A stretch of 13,708 bases of DNA from Litorivivens sp047622145 (GTDB lineage: Bacteria; Pseudomonadota; Gammaproteobacteria; Pseudomonadales; Spongiibacteraceae), in NCBI GenBank assembly GCA_047622145.1, contig JBLHMO010000088.1:1-13708 (forward strand), read 5' to 3'. Below are positions 6,839-13,708 of this stretch, piece after piece. The position numbers were made by a program, and so were the translations under genes. The notes under the pieces were generated by a model, which was not told the origin of the DNA, ran no database searches, and saw only the letters and a list, made by a program, of their open reading frames with translations. How positions within the stretch are numbered: position 1 is the stretch's first letter; each line of letters starts with the position of its first letter.

Positions 6839-7753
6839 ATGGCTATCCGGCATTTTCTGAGTTTAATGGATTTCTCGCCGGCGGAGTTGCAGCAACTGAT
6901 CGCACGCGCTATCGAGATGAAGGCGCAGCGTAAAGCAGGTACCGAAACCCCGCGATTCAAAAACCACGTACTGGGCATGGTGTTCGAGAAATCTTCAACC
7001 CGCACCCGCATTTCGTTCGAAGCAGGCATAGCCCAAATGGGCGGCCACGCCATTTTTCTCGCCCCCGACCACACCCAGCTGGGCCGTGGCGAACCGATAG
7101 AAGACAGCGCGCGCGTGATGTCATCCATGATGGACATCATCATGGTGCGCACCTTCGGTCACGACATCATCGAAACCTTTGCCGAATATTCATCGGTACC
7201 GGTGATCAATGCGCTGACCGACGACTTCCACCCCTGCCAGCTGCTTGCCGATATGCAAACCTATATCGAACACCGCGGCAGCATTCAGGGCAAAAAAGTG
7301 GCCTGGATTGGCGACGGCAACAATATGTGCCAGTCCTACATCAACGCCGCCATCCAGTTTGACTTTGAACTGTCTATCGCCTGCCCCCGCGGCTTCGAGC
7401 CCAGCGCAGCCCTAATGAAAGCCGCAGGCGACCGTGTTCGGCTTACTACCATGCCGTCAAAGGCAGCCAAAGACGCCGACTTAATTGTTACGGATGTCTG
7501 GGCCTCCATGGGCCAGGAAAAAGAAAAAGCCCAGCGTCGCAGGCAATTTGCTGGCTTTCAGGTAAACAAAGAGCTTATGAAGCACGCTAAAAGCGATGCG
7601 ATTTATATGCACTGCCTGCCCGCGCATCGTGGTGAAGAAATCTCAGCCGAACTCATGGACCGGCCCGACACCGTCGTCTGGAACGAAGCCGAAAATCGCC
7701 TGCATGTGCAAAAAGCGCTGATGGAGTTTTTGTTGTTAGCGGCGAAGGCTTAG
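6839..7753 (+). CDS. argF: Ornithine carbamoyltransferase
   Basis: A 304-residue cytoplasmic transcarbamylase, the usual anabolic OTC length. It makes citrulline from ornithine and carbamoyl phosphate, the step after acetyl-group removal from the ArgD product. Seen: carbamoyl-phosphate loop S52-S-T-R-T-R57; the D-D-F-H131-P-C-Q134 motif; the SMG ornithine loop in DVWASMGQEKE; and H258-C259-L-P261 with AHRGEEIS, where the cysteine contacts ornithine. The N-terminus RHFLSLMDFSPAEL is typical. The Shine-Dalgarno site is weak (GAG and an A/T-rich spacer). The 31-base gap to argD lacks a terminator, so an argD-argF operon is likely. The gene is complete, with no unusual features. Confidence 0.97.
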   Translation: MAIRHFLSLMDFSPAELQQLIARAIEMKAQRKAGTETPRFKNHVLGMVFEKSSTRTRISFEAGIAQMGGHAIFLAPDHTQLGRGEPIEDSARVMSSMMDIIMVRTFGHDIIETFAEYSSVPVINALTDDFHPCQLLADMQTYIEHRGSIQGKKVAWIGDGNNMCQSYINAAIQFDFELSIACPRGFEPSAALMKAAGDRVRLTTMPSKAAKDADLIVTDVWASMGQEKEKAQRRRQFAGFQVNKELMKHAKSDAIYMHCLPAHRGEEISAELMDRPDTVVWNEAENRLHVQKALMEFLLLAAKA

Positions 7754-7807
7754 TCGAATGGTGAATGTAGGACTAGAGCTCGCTGCCACGGGTAGAACCG
7801 CCGGACA

Positions 7808-7900
7808 TCGGACGCTAGACGTCAAATGCTTAGACCAAGTAGCGTCGCTACTGACACAATTACCGCTTTTGCGTCAGACGTCCGACCTCAGACCTCAGAC
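7808..7900. repeat. Nested inverted repeat with 7-base tandem units
   Basis: In the argF-ABC gap, TCGGACGCTAGACG (7808-7821) pairs with CGTCAGACGTCCGA (7872-7885) at 11 of 14 positions. Inside and nearly concentric is the palindrome AGTAGCG-T-CGCTACT (7838-7852). The right flank continues as the tandem heptamer GACCTCA, GACCTCA, then GACCTGCA. The arms themselves read as imperfect heptads on a TCGGACG/TCTGACG theme. It could be a dispersed REP-like repeat or an mRNA-stabilising or attenuating structure. The 30 codons upstream of the ABC start that run through it are not believable protein. Confidence 0.6.
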
Positions 7901-7915
7901 CTGCAGCTCCCAACC

Positions 7916-8956
7916 ATGCTCCAAGTAAACCAGATCCAATGCCAATACGACGGCGAGTCCGTCGTTAAAGACATCAACTTTCATGTCAATGAAGGTGATA
8001 TTTGCTGCCTGCTCGGCCCCAGCGGCTGTGGCAAGACCACGGTCCTGCGCGCTATCGCGGGCTTCCAGCCGGTGAACACCGGCGAAATTCGGCTCGGCAA
8101 TACCCTGCTAAGCAAACCCGGTTTCGCGCTGCCCCCCGAGCAACGCAAAGTGGGCATGGTGTTTCAGGATTACGCGCTGTTCCCGCATATGACAGTGCGC
8201 GAAAACATTTGCTTCGGCTTGCGTGATTCAACAGTCGTCCAACAGAAAAAATTCGTACACGGCTTGCTCGAGCTGGTGCGCCTGCAGGGCGCTGAAGACC
8301 GCTACCCACACGAATTGTCGGGTGGCCAGCAGCAGCGCGTCGCCCTCGCCCGTGCCCTGGCACCGGCGCCCAAGCTCCTGCTACTCGACGAGCCCTTTTC
8401 CAATCTTGACGCTGAGCTGCGCAAGAGCTTGAGCCTAGAAGTGCGCGACATCCTCAAAGAATACGGTATCAGCGCTATTCTGGTCACGCACGATCAGGAG
8501 GAAGCCTTCGCTTTTAGCGACCAAATTGGCCTGCTCTATCACGGCTCCCTGCAACAGTGGGATACGCCCTTCAACCTCTATCACGAACCGAATAACCGGC
8601 TAGTGGCAGACTTCGTCGGCCAAGGCTGTTTTCTGCCCGGTGTGGTTACCGGCCCCAACAGCGTCAAAACCGAATTGGGTGATCTGCACGGCAATCGCGC
8701 CTATCCCTGGCAAGTAGACTCGCCAGTGGAGGTTCTGCTGCGCCCCGACGATATCACCCTCAGTGACTTCGACGGTATTGACGCCATTGTGAAAAAGAAG
8801 ATTTTTTCAGGCGGCGCCACTCTCTACACCCTTGCCTTGCCAACCGGCAGCGCGGTCGAAGCCTTACTCCCCAGCCACCGCGATTTTCAACTCGGCGAAA
8901 CCATCAGTATCCAAGCCGACGTTGAGCACCTTATCGCCTTCAGCCACCAGGCTTGA
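7916..8956 (+). CDS. ABC transporter ATPase, FbpC/PotA-like
   Basis: A 346-residue ATPase of the importer class that serves substrates such as ferric iron, polyamines or sulfate. Seen: Walker A G34-PSGCGKTT; Q-loop in VFQDYALFPHMTV; signature L134-SGGQQQR; Walker B LLLLD158-E159; D-loop SNLDAEL; and switch H192 in LVTHDQEEAF. The C-terminal region from about residue 235 is a TOBE-like regulatory beta domain (VEVLLRPDDITL). The QRKVGMVFQDYALFPH stretch is closest in my memory to ferric-iron FbpC proteins. I chose ATG 7916 (MLQVNQIQCQYDG). The frame opens at 7826, but those 30 codons fall in repeat DNA. No Shine-Dalgarno site is evident. No permease or binding protein is nearby, so the substrate is unknown. 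Confidence 0.9.
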   Translation: MLQVNQIQCQYDGESVVKDINFHVNEGDICCLLGPSGCGKTTVLRAIAGFQPVNTGEIRLGNTLLSKPGFALPPEQRKVGMVFQDYALFPHMTVRENICFGLRDSTVVQQKKFVHGLLELVRLQGAEDRYPHELSGGQQQRVALARALAPAPKLLLLDEPFSNLDAELRKSLSLEVRDILKEYGISAILVTHDQEEAFAFSDQIGLLYHGSLQQWDTPFNLYHEPNNRLVADFVGQGCFLPGVVTGPNSVKTELGDLHGNRAYPWQVDSPVEVLLRPDDITLSDFDGIDAIVKKKIFSGGATLYTLALPTGSAVEALLPSHRDFQLGETISIQADVEHLIAFSHQA

Positions 8957-9102
8957 GCAGCGCTAAATTCACAAATCGTCTAAAACTCCCCGCTTTTAGA
9001 AAAAGACGGTCTGAATGCCATCTTTTCTTCCCTGTTGATGCTGTTTTTGCACAATTCAACGATGATGGGGCACACAGGGTTAGCACCTGCCTTACCAACC
9101 GT

Positions 9103-9111
9103 TTATCCACA
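9103..9111 (+). promoter_or_regulatory. Perfect DnaA box upstream of nrdA
   Basis: TTATCCACA is an exact match to the DnaA consensus TTATNCACA. In E. coli, DnaA binds the nrdAB promoter region and links deoxynucleotide supply to replication, so its place here is meaningful. Confidence 0.75.
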
Positions 9112-9113
9112 CC

Positions 9114-9122
9114 TTGTCCACA
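9114..9122 (+). promoter_or_regulatory. Second, near-match DnaA box
   Basis: TTGTCCACA differs from the DnaA consensus at one position. It lies 11 bases (about one helical turn) after the perfect box in the same orientation, suggesting cooperative binding on one face of the DNA. Confidence 0.55.
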
Positions 9123-9128
9123 CACTAC

Positions 9129-9144
9129 ACCCAACATTTAGTGC
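9129..9144 (+). promoter_or_regulatory. Candidate NrdR box 1
   Basis: ACCCAACATTTAGTGC matches the NrdR consensus as I remember it (acaCwAtATaTwGtgt) at 12 of 16 positions. It lies directly upstream of the candidate -35. Boxes for this repressor come as tandem pairs spaced by whole helical turns. Confidence 0.45.
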
Positions 9145-9173
9145 TTGCACCATAGGCAAAACCGCACTATCTT
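9145..9173 (+). promoter_or_regulatory. Candidate nrdA promoter
   Basis: TTGCAC (9145-9150) and TATCTT (9168-9173) are 17 bases apart, matching the consensus only 3/6 and 4/6. It is supported mainly by its place between the two NrdR-like boxes. It would leave a leader of about 255 bases. Confidence 0.35.
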
Positions 9174-9177
9174 GTGC
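9162..9177 (+). promoter_or_regulatory. Candidate NrdR box 2
   Basis: CCGCACTATCTTGTGC matches the remembered consensus at 11 of 16 positions, with palindromic ends GCAC/GTGC. Its start is 33 bases from box 1, about three helical turns, and it overlaps the candidate -10. Confidence 0.45.
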
Positions 9178-9434
9178 TCTTGACGGCAGGGCCACACGGA
9201 CGGGCAGCGGTCAGTCAGCAGATTAAAACAATAAAATTGGCCCAGTTCGCAGGGAATTCGACGACGATTACTTAGTTTTACCCGCCGATTGATACAGACA
9301 ATCAATGGGCTACGCAGCAAAAATACTTGTATCGGCGGCAACACCTTATGTAGTAGCCGACACACCATCAAGCACCAGATATAGCGACGGCGATTTTCTC
9401 GCCCTCAACGAGCTAATAAAGGTCCGGAGATCAC

Positions 9435-12305
9435 ATGCAAACTCACGTCGAAAGCCAACACAGCAGCCCAGCCCAGCCTGCCAACACCAACTCGACTGCC
9501 GAAATTCAGGCCACTGCGCCCGGCCAGCTTCGCGTTATTAAGCGTAATGGCACCGTTGTGCCCTACACTGACGACAAAATTACTGTGGCCATCACCAAGG
9601 CATTTCTCGCGGTTGAAGGCGGCAACGCTGCCGCATCATCGCGCATTCACGAAACAGTCGAAAAGCTGACCCACCAGGTTTCAACCACCTTCAAACGTCG
9701 CATGCCCTCTGGCGGCACCCTCCACATTGAAGACATTCAAGATCAGGTAGAACTGGCACTGATGCGCAGCGGCGAGCACAAGGTTGCCCGCGACTACGTG
9801 ATCTACCGCGCTGCCCGCACCGAAGAGCGCAAAAAAGCCGCGCCTGCGGACAAATCCCACCCCAGCATTCGCGTCACACTGGAAGACGGCAGCACCGCGC
9901 CACTGGATATTGGCCGGTTGGAGTTTATTGTTGAAGAAGCTTGCGAAGGTCTGAGCGACGTCAGCCTCGAAGTCGTTCTTCACGAAGTACTCAAAGGCCT
10001 GTACGACGGCGTGCCCATGCACGAGGTCAACACCTCGCTGGTGATTGCCGCCCGCTCACTAGTAGAAAAAGAACACAACTACAGCTACGTGACTGCACGC
10101 CTGCTACTGGACAAATTGCGCGCTGAATCGCTCACCTTCCTCGGCATAGCCGAAAGCGCCACCCAGCACGACATGGCCGAGTACTACGCCAAAGCGCTGC
10201 CGGTCTACGTTGAAAAAGGTATCGAGCTGGAACTGTTGGCACCCATGCTTAGAGATTTCGATCTGGAGCGTTTAGGCAAAGCCCTCAACCCGCAGAACGA
10301 CTACAAGTTTAACTACCTCGGCCTGCAAACTCTGTACGACCGCTACTTCATTCACAGCAACGACGTGCGCATTGAACTGCCGCAAATCTTCTTTATGCGT
10401 GTCGCCATGGGCTTGGCCAGCGCCGAAGAAGACAAAAACGGCCGTGCTATCGAATTCTACGAGCTGCTGAGTTCTTTTGATTACATGAGCTCCACGCCCA
10501 CCCTGTTCAACGCTGGCACCCTGCGCCCGCAACTGTCTAGTTGCTACCTCACTACAGTGCCTGACAACCTGCACGGCATTTACGGCGCTATACAAGACAA
10601 TGCCATGCTCTCCAAATGGGCTGGCGGTCTGGGCAACGACTGGACACCCGTGCGCGCATTGGGTTCTTACATAAAAGGCACCAACGGTAAATCACAGGGT
10701 GTTGTCCCCTTCCTTAAAGTGGTCAACGACACCGCCGTTGCGGTTAACCAAGGCGGCAAGCGGAAGGGCGCGGTCTGTGCTTACTTGGAAACCTGGCACT
10801 TGGACATTGAAGAATTTCTGGAGCTGCGCAAAAACACGGGCGACGATCGCCGCCGCACCCACGATATGAACAGCGCCAACTGGGTACCCGACTTATTCAT
10901 GAAGCGCGTCTTCCAAGACGGCAATTGGACGCTGTTCTCGCCTAGTAACACGCCAGACTTGCACGATCTTTACGGCAAGGCCTTTGAAACGCGCTACGAA
11001 GAATACGAGCGCATGTGTGAATCAGGCGAACTGAAACTGTACAAAACAGTCCGTGCCGCTGACCTGTGGCGCAAAATGCTGTCCATGCTGTTTGAAACAG
11101 GCCACCCATGGATCACCTTCAAAGATCCCTGCAACCTGCGCAGCCCGCAGCAACACGTTGGTGTCGTGCATTCGTCCAACTTGTGCACCGAGATCACACT
11201 CAACACCAGCAAAGAAGAAATTGCGGTGTGCAACCTCGGCTCCGTTAACTTGGCTCAGCACACCGAAGAAGGTGGACTGGATCACGCCAAACTGGCAAAG
11301 ACCATCAAAACCGCTGTGCGTATGCTCGATAACGTTATCGACATTAACTACTACTCAGTACCGCAGGCCAAAAACTCCAACCTCAAGCACCGTCCGGTTG
11401 GGCTAGGCATCATGGGCTTTCAAGATGCGCTGTATAAGCAGCACATCGCCTACTCCTCAGATAGCGCCGTCAATTTTGCCGACCGCTCCATGGAAGCCAT
11501 TAGCTACTACGCGATTCAAGCATCCAGCGACCTCGCTGCAGAGCGCGGCCAGTACCAGAGCTACGACGGCTCACTGTGGAGCCAGGGTATTCTGCCCATC
11601 GATTCACTGAGCAAGCTCATTGACGAACGCGGCGCCGACTACATTGAAGTCGATCGCACCGAAACACTGGATTGGAAATCGCTGCGCAACAAAGTGCTGA
11701 AAGACGGCATGCGTAACTCCAACGTGATGGCCATCGCGCCTACCGCCACCATCGCTAACATCACTGGTGTGTCGCAGTCGATCGAACCCACCTACCAGAA
11801 CCTGTATGTGAAATCGAACCTCTCTGGTGAATTCACCGTAGTTAACCCTTACCTCGTTCGCGACCTCAAAGCGCGCGGCATGTGGGACAGCGTCATGGTT
11901 AACGACCTGAAATACTACGAAGGTTCCGTGCAGAAGATCGACCGCATTCCACAAGATCTGAAAGACATGTACGCCACCGCTTTCGAAGTAGAGCCGCGCT
12001 GGTTAGTGGATGCCGCTTCACGTCGCCAAAAATGGATTGATCAGGCTCAGTCATTGAACCTCTACATCGCTGGCGCCTCGGGTAAAAAGCTAGACGTAAC
12101 CTACCGCATGGCTTGGTTCCGTGGCCTTAAAACCACGTATTACCTCCGTGCACTGGCCGCAACCAGCACCGAAAAATCTACTGTCGAGCAAGGCACGCTG
12201 AACATGGTGTCATCCAAGGCAGCCGCTCCGGCAGCGGTGCCAATAGCGGCGCCGGTACCACAGGCCTGCTCTATAGACGAGCCGGATTGCGAGGCTTGCC
12301 AGTAA
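9435..12305 (+). CDS. nrdA: Ribonucleotide reductase class Ia, alpha subunit
   Basis: A 956-residue large subunit that reduces ribonucleoside diphosphates, working with NrdB. N-terminal order: a variable 30-residue leader; ATP-cone 1 (about 32-127) with VIKRNG at 34-39; and a second, degenerate cone (about 145-228) lacking the KRxG motif. This is the layout of the Pseudomonas enzyme, where the first cone binds the allosteric nucleotide. Catalytic residues: C370 (LSSCYL) and C599 (VCNLGSVN), the redox pair; N582, C584 (thiyl radical) and E586 in SNLCTEI; radical-relay Y902-Y903 in TYYLRA; and C-terminal shuttle C952/C955 in DCEACQ on an alanine/proline-rich tail. The start ATG has GGAG 5 bases upstream. 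A hairpin follows the stop, then nrdB. The family is certain, and no residue checked is missing. Confidence 0.97.
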   Translation: MQTHVESQHSSPAQPANTNSTAEIQATAPGQLRVIKRNGTVVPYTDDKITVAITKAFLAVEGGNAAASSRIHETVEKLTHQVSTTFKRRMPSGGTLHIEDIQDQVELALMRSGEHKVARDYVIYRAARTEERKKAAPADKSHPSIRVTLEDGSTAPLDIGRLEFIVEEACEGLSDVSLEVVLHEVLKGLYDGVPMHEVNTSLVIAARSLVEKEHNYSYVTARLLLDKLRAESLTFLGIAESATQHDMAEYYAKALPVYVEKGIELELLAPMLRDFDLERLGKALNPQNDYKFNYLGLQTLYDRYFIHSNDVRIELPQIFFMRVAMGLASAEEDKNGRAIEFYELLSSFDYMSSTPTLFNAGTLRPQLSSCYLTTVPDNLHGIYGAIQDNAMLSKWAGGLGNDWTPVRALGSYIKGTNGKSQGVVPFLKVVNDTAVAVNQGGKRKGAVCAYLETWHLDIEEFLELRKNTGDDRRRTHDMNSANWVPDLFMKRVFQDGNWTLFSPSNTPDLHDLYGKAFETRYEEYERMCESGELKLYKTVRAADLWRKMLSMLFETGHPWITFKDPCNLRSPQQHVGVVHSSNLCTEITLNTSKEEIAVCNLGSVNLAQHTEEGGLDHAKLAKTIKTAVRMLDNVIDINYYSVPQAKNSNLKHRPVGLGIMGFQDALYKQHIAYSSDSAVNFADRSMEAISYYAIQASSDLAAERGQYQSYDGSLWSQGILPIDSLSKLIDERGADYIEVDRTETLDWKSLRNKVLKDGMRNSNVMAIAPTATIANITGVSQSIEPTYQNLYVKSNLSGEFTVVNPYLVRDLKARGMWDSVMVNDLKYYEGSVQKIDRIPQDLKDMYATAFEVEPRWLVDAASRRQKWIDQAQSLNLYIAGASGKKLDVTYRMAWFRGLKTTYYLRALAATSTEKSTVEQGTLNMVSSKAAAPAAVPIAAPVPQACSIDEPDCEACQ

Positions 12306-12311
12306 TGCAAC

Positions 12312-12338
12312 ACAGGCGCCTTGCATAAAGGCGCCTGT
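12312..12338 (+). terminator. Hairpin after nrdA with weak T tract
   Basis: ACAGGCGCC (12312-12320) and GGCGCCTGT (12330-12338) are perfect 9-bp arms around a 9-base loop, starting 7 bases past the nrdA stop. Only TTT followed by CTGG trails it, so it may be a leaky terminator or an mRNA-stabilising structure between nrdA and nrdB rather than a full stop. Confidence 0.6.
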
Positions 12339-12359
12339 TTCTGGCTTACAGAATTGAAC

Positions 12360-12380
12360 TTGAACAGCAACACCGTTCAA
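12360..12380 (+). repeat. Small dyad ahead of nrdB
   Basis: TTGAAC (12360-12365) and GTTCAA (12375-12380) form an inverted repeat with a 9-base spacer. The stem extends to AAC/GTT if a two-base bulge is allowed. TTGAAC is also repeated directly just before it (12354). Its function is unknown. Confidence 0.35.
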
Positions 12381-12449
12381 AAGTTAACAAAAGCAGTGAG
12401 GTGGCTATCGATGCAACAGACCAACACAGTAAAGAACCAAGGGAACACG

Positions 12450-13708
12450 ATGTTAAGCTGGGACGAGTACGATACCGACGATGCCTTAGACGCGCTCGCC
12501 TCAAACCCCCAAACACCGCCTACTGCCAAGGCTGAGCCAGCGGCGACTGCTGAGCAAGAGCCTCCTGCTGCGTATGCCGAACAGCCCGCAATGCCGGCGA
12601 CGGAATCCGCAGCAGCAAGCGCACCCGCTGAAGCAATAGGCGAAGAAATTATCGCCGACGAATCGCTACAAGCCCGCGCTGAACGAGCCCTTGCAGAACT
12701 CGACGTTTCCGCCGGGCTAGCAGAATTGGAGTTGGGCGCCGCCCGTATTCAGGTCGACGACAAACGCATCATCAATTGCCGCGCCGACGTCAACCAGCTC
12801 GTGCCCTTCAAATACGACTGGGCTTGGCAGAAATATCTCGACGGTTGCGCCAACCACTGGATGCCCCAAGAAGTTAACATGACCGCAGACATTGCCCTGT
12901 GGAAAAACCCCGAAGGCCTGACCGACGATGAGCGCCGTATTGTCATGCGCTCGCTGGGCTACTTCTCAACCGCCGACTCACTGGTTGCCAACAACCTGGT
13001 ACTGGCCGCCTACCGCCATATCACCAACCCCGAGTGCCGCCAATACCTGCTGCGTCAGTCATTTGAAGAAGCCATTCACACCCACGCCTACCAGTACTGT
13101 GTCGAGTCACTGGGCATGGATGAAGGCGAAGTCTTCAATATGTACCGCGAACTGCCCTCCATCGCCAAAAAGGCCGCGTGGAGCCTCAAGCACACCGCCG
13201 CACTGAGCGACCCCACCTTCAAAACCGGCACCACAAAAACCGATCAGGAACTGCTGCGCAACCTGATCAGCTTCTACGCAGTAACCGAAGGCATCTTCTT
13301 CTACTGTGGCTTTACCCAAATACTGTCTATGGGCCGCCGCAACAAAATGACCGGCGTTGCCGAGCAGTTTCAATACATCCTCCGCGACGAATCCATGCAC
13401 CTCAACTTCGGCATCGACTTGATCAACCAGATCAAACTCGAAAACCCGCAGCTGTGGACCGAGACCTTCCAGCAGGAAGTGGCGCAAATGATCGTAGAAG
13501 GCACCCAGCTCGAAATCGAATACGCCCGCGACTCAATGCCCCGCGGTGTACTCGGCATGAACGCTGGCATGATGGAACAGTACCTGCACTTCATCGCCAA
13601 CCGTCGCCTCAATCAGCTTGGCCTTAAAGAGCAATTTCCCGGTGCGGCAAACCCGTTCCCGTGGATGAGCGAGATTATGGATTTGCGCAAAGAGAAAAAC
13701 TTTTTTGA
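12450..13708 (+). CDS. nrdB: Ribonucleotide reductase class Ia, beta subunit (partial, 3' end cut)
   Basis: The radical-generating subunit that partners NrdA. 419 full codons are visible and the frame is still open at the window edge (KEKNFF, then GA of the next codon). The TGA spelled by the last three bases is out of frame. The missing part should be a short C-terminal peptide, which in this family docks onto NrdA. Di-iron ligands in E. coli spacing: D176, E207 and H210 (FEEAIH), E280 (VTEGIFF), E314 and H317 (RDESMH). The radical tyrosine is Y214, four residues after H210. Residues about 20-65 are an alanine/proline/glutamate-rich low-complexity segment. I chose ATG 12450 (MLSWDEYD, with AAGGGA upstream) because Pseudomonas NrdB begins MLSWDE. 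An in-frame ATG at 12411, with GAGG 9 bases upstream, would add 13 residues. Confidence 0.96.
   Translation, partial: MLSWDEYDTDDALDALASNPQTPPTAKAEPAATAEQEPPAAYAEQPAMPATESAAASAPAEAIGEEIIADESLQARAERALAELDVSAGLAELELGAARIQVDDKRIINCRADVNQLVPFKYDWAWQKYLDGCANHWMPQEVNMTADIALWKNPEGLTDDERRIVMRSLGYFSTADSLVANNLVLAAYRHITNPECRQYLLRQSFEEAIHTHAYQYCVESLGMDEGEVFNMYRELPSIAKKAAWSLKHTAALSDPTFKTGTTKTDQELLRNLISFYAVTEGIFFYCGFTQILSMGRRNKMTGVAEQFQYILRDESMHLNFGIDLINQIKLENPQLWTETFQQEVAQMIVEGTQLEIEYARDSMPRGVLGMNAGMMEQYLHFIANRRLNQLGLKEQFPGAANPFPWMSEIMDLRKEKNFF

Larger units (their letters stand above)
8957..9434. other. 478-base nrdA control region, no gene
   Basis: No believable coding frame. From left to right it holds a weak imperfect hairpin (9001-9026: AAAAGA/TCTTTT with one mismatch in a 9-bp stem), two DnaA-box-like 9-mers (9103-9122), two NrdR-box-like 16-mers (9129-9177), a candidate promoter (9145-9173), a 6-bp-arm dyad ATTGAT/ATCAAT (9288-9306), and the nrdA Shine-Dalgarno site GGAG at 9426. 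The stretch 9180-9420 otherwise shows nothing I recognise and would be a long leader if the candidate promoter is right. Confidence 0.7.

Noticed and set aside
7891..7905. Short tandem repeat as a CRISPR-like array
   Set aside because: Only two to three 7-base copies without spacers, so a simple tandem repeat in a dyad structure.
7826..7915. 30 extra N-terminal codons of the ABC ATPase
   Set aside because: They run through inverted-repeat and tandem-heptamer DNA and precede the normal ABC start MLQVNQI.
9001..9026. Terminator after the ABC ATPase gene
   Set aside because: The AAAAGA/TCTTTT stem is A/T-rich with a mismatch and no real T run after it, so I cannot call it a terminator with confidence.
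9305..9541. 78-codon frame running from the nrdA leader into nrdA
   Set aside because: Overlaps the nrdA start by over 100 bases in another frame, with no Shine-Dalgarno site and no recognisable protein features.
13706..13708. Stop codon of nrdB at the window end
   Set aside because: The TGA is out of frame with nrdB. The frame reads TTT TTT GA, so the gene continues beyond the window.

Overview
This 13.7-kb window looks like chromosome from a free-living, probably marine or Cellvibrio/Pseudomonas-like gammaproteobacterium. Three things point there: a gene order grxD / argD / argF / ABC-ATPase that I recall from Pseudomonas relatives, a 956-residue class Ia ribonucleotide reductase large subunit with two N-terminal ATP-cone regions (Pseudomonas type, much longer than the E. 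coli protein), and a Grx4/AsmA/Fur-box gammaproteobacterial repertoire. The taxon is an inference from remembered family features, since no search was possible. I see no phage, transposon, CRISPR, rRNA or tRNA.

Positions 1-2850, minus strand: an outer-membrane porin with an N-terminal coiled coil is followed by a periplasmic FMN-binding-domain protein carrying the covalent-flavin motif DGITGAT, and a two-helix PepSY-type membrane protein. The porin promoter is overlapped by a strong Fur-like dyad (2690-2722). A rho-independent terminator (1366-1388) lies between the porin and the two redox genes, which are themselves fused by a 4-base GTGA stop/start overlap. My reading is an iron-responsive envelope module, with a porin for entry and a flavin/PepSY electron-transfer pair for reduction. 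This is the most interesting part of the window. A perfect bidirectional terminator (2774-2811) separates it from grxD.

Positions 2850-5570: the CGFS monothiol glutaredoxin gene grxD (minus) is divergent from an AsmA-family envelope gene (plus). Positions 5500-8956, plus: argD and argF (arginine biosynthesis, 31 bases apart) are preceded by a good promoter whose predicted transcript starts just before a terminator hairpin. After argF, a 162-base gap holds a nested, concentric inverted-repeat structure built of 7-base units, then an FbpC/PotA-like ABC ATPase without any visible permease.

Positions 8957-13708: a 478-base control region contains a perfect DnaA box, a near-match DnaA box and a candidate pair of NrdR boxes. 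It is followed by nrdA and by nrdB, which runs off the window end without its stop codon. The nrdA-nrdB gap has two hairpins. Together nrdA/nrdB make the aerobic class Ia ribonucleotide reductase, with all radical-transfer and catalytic residues checked here present.
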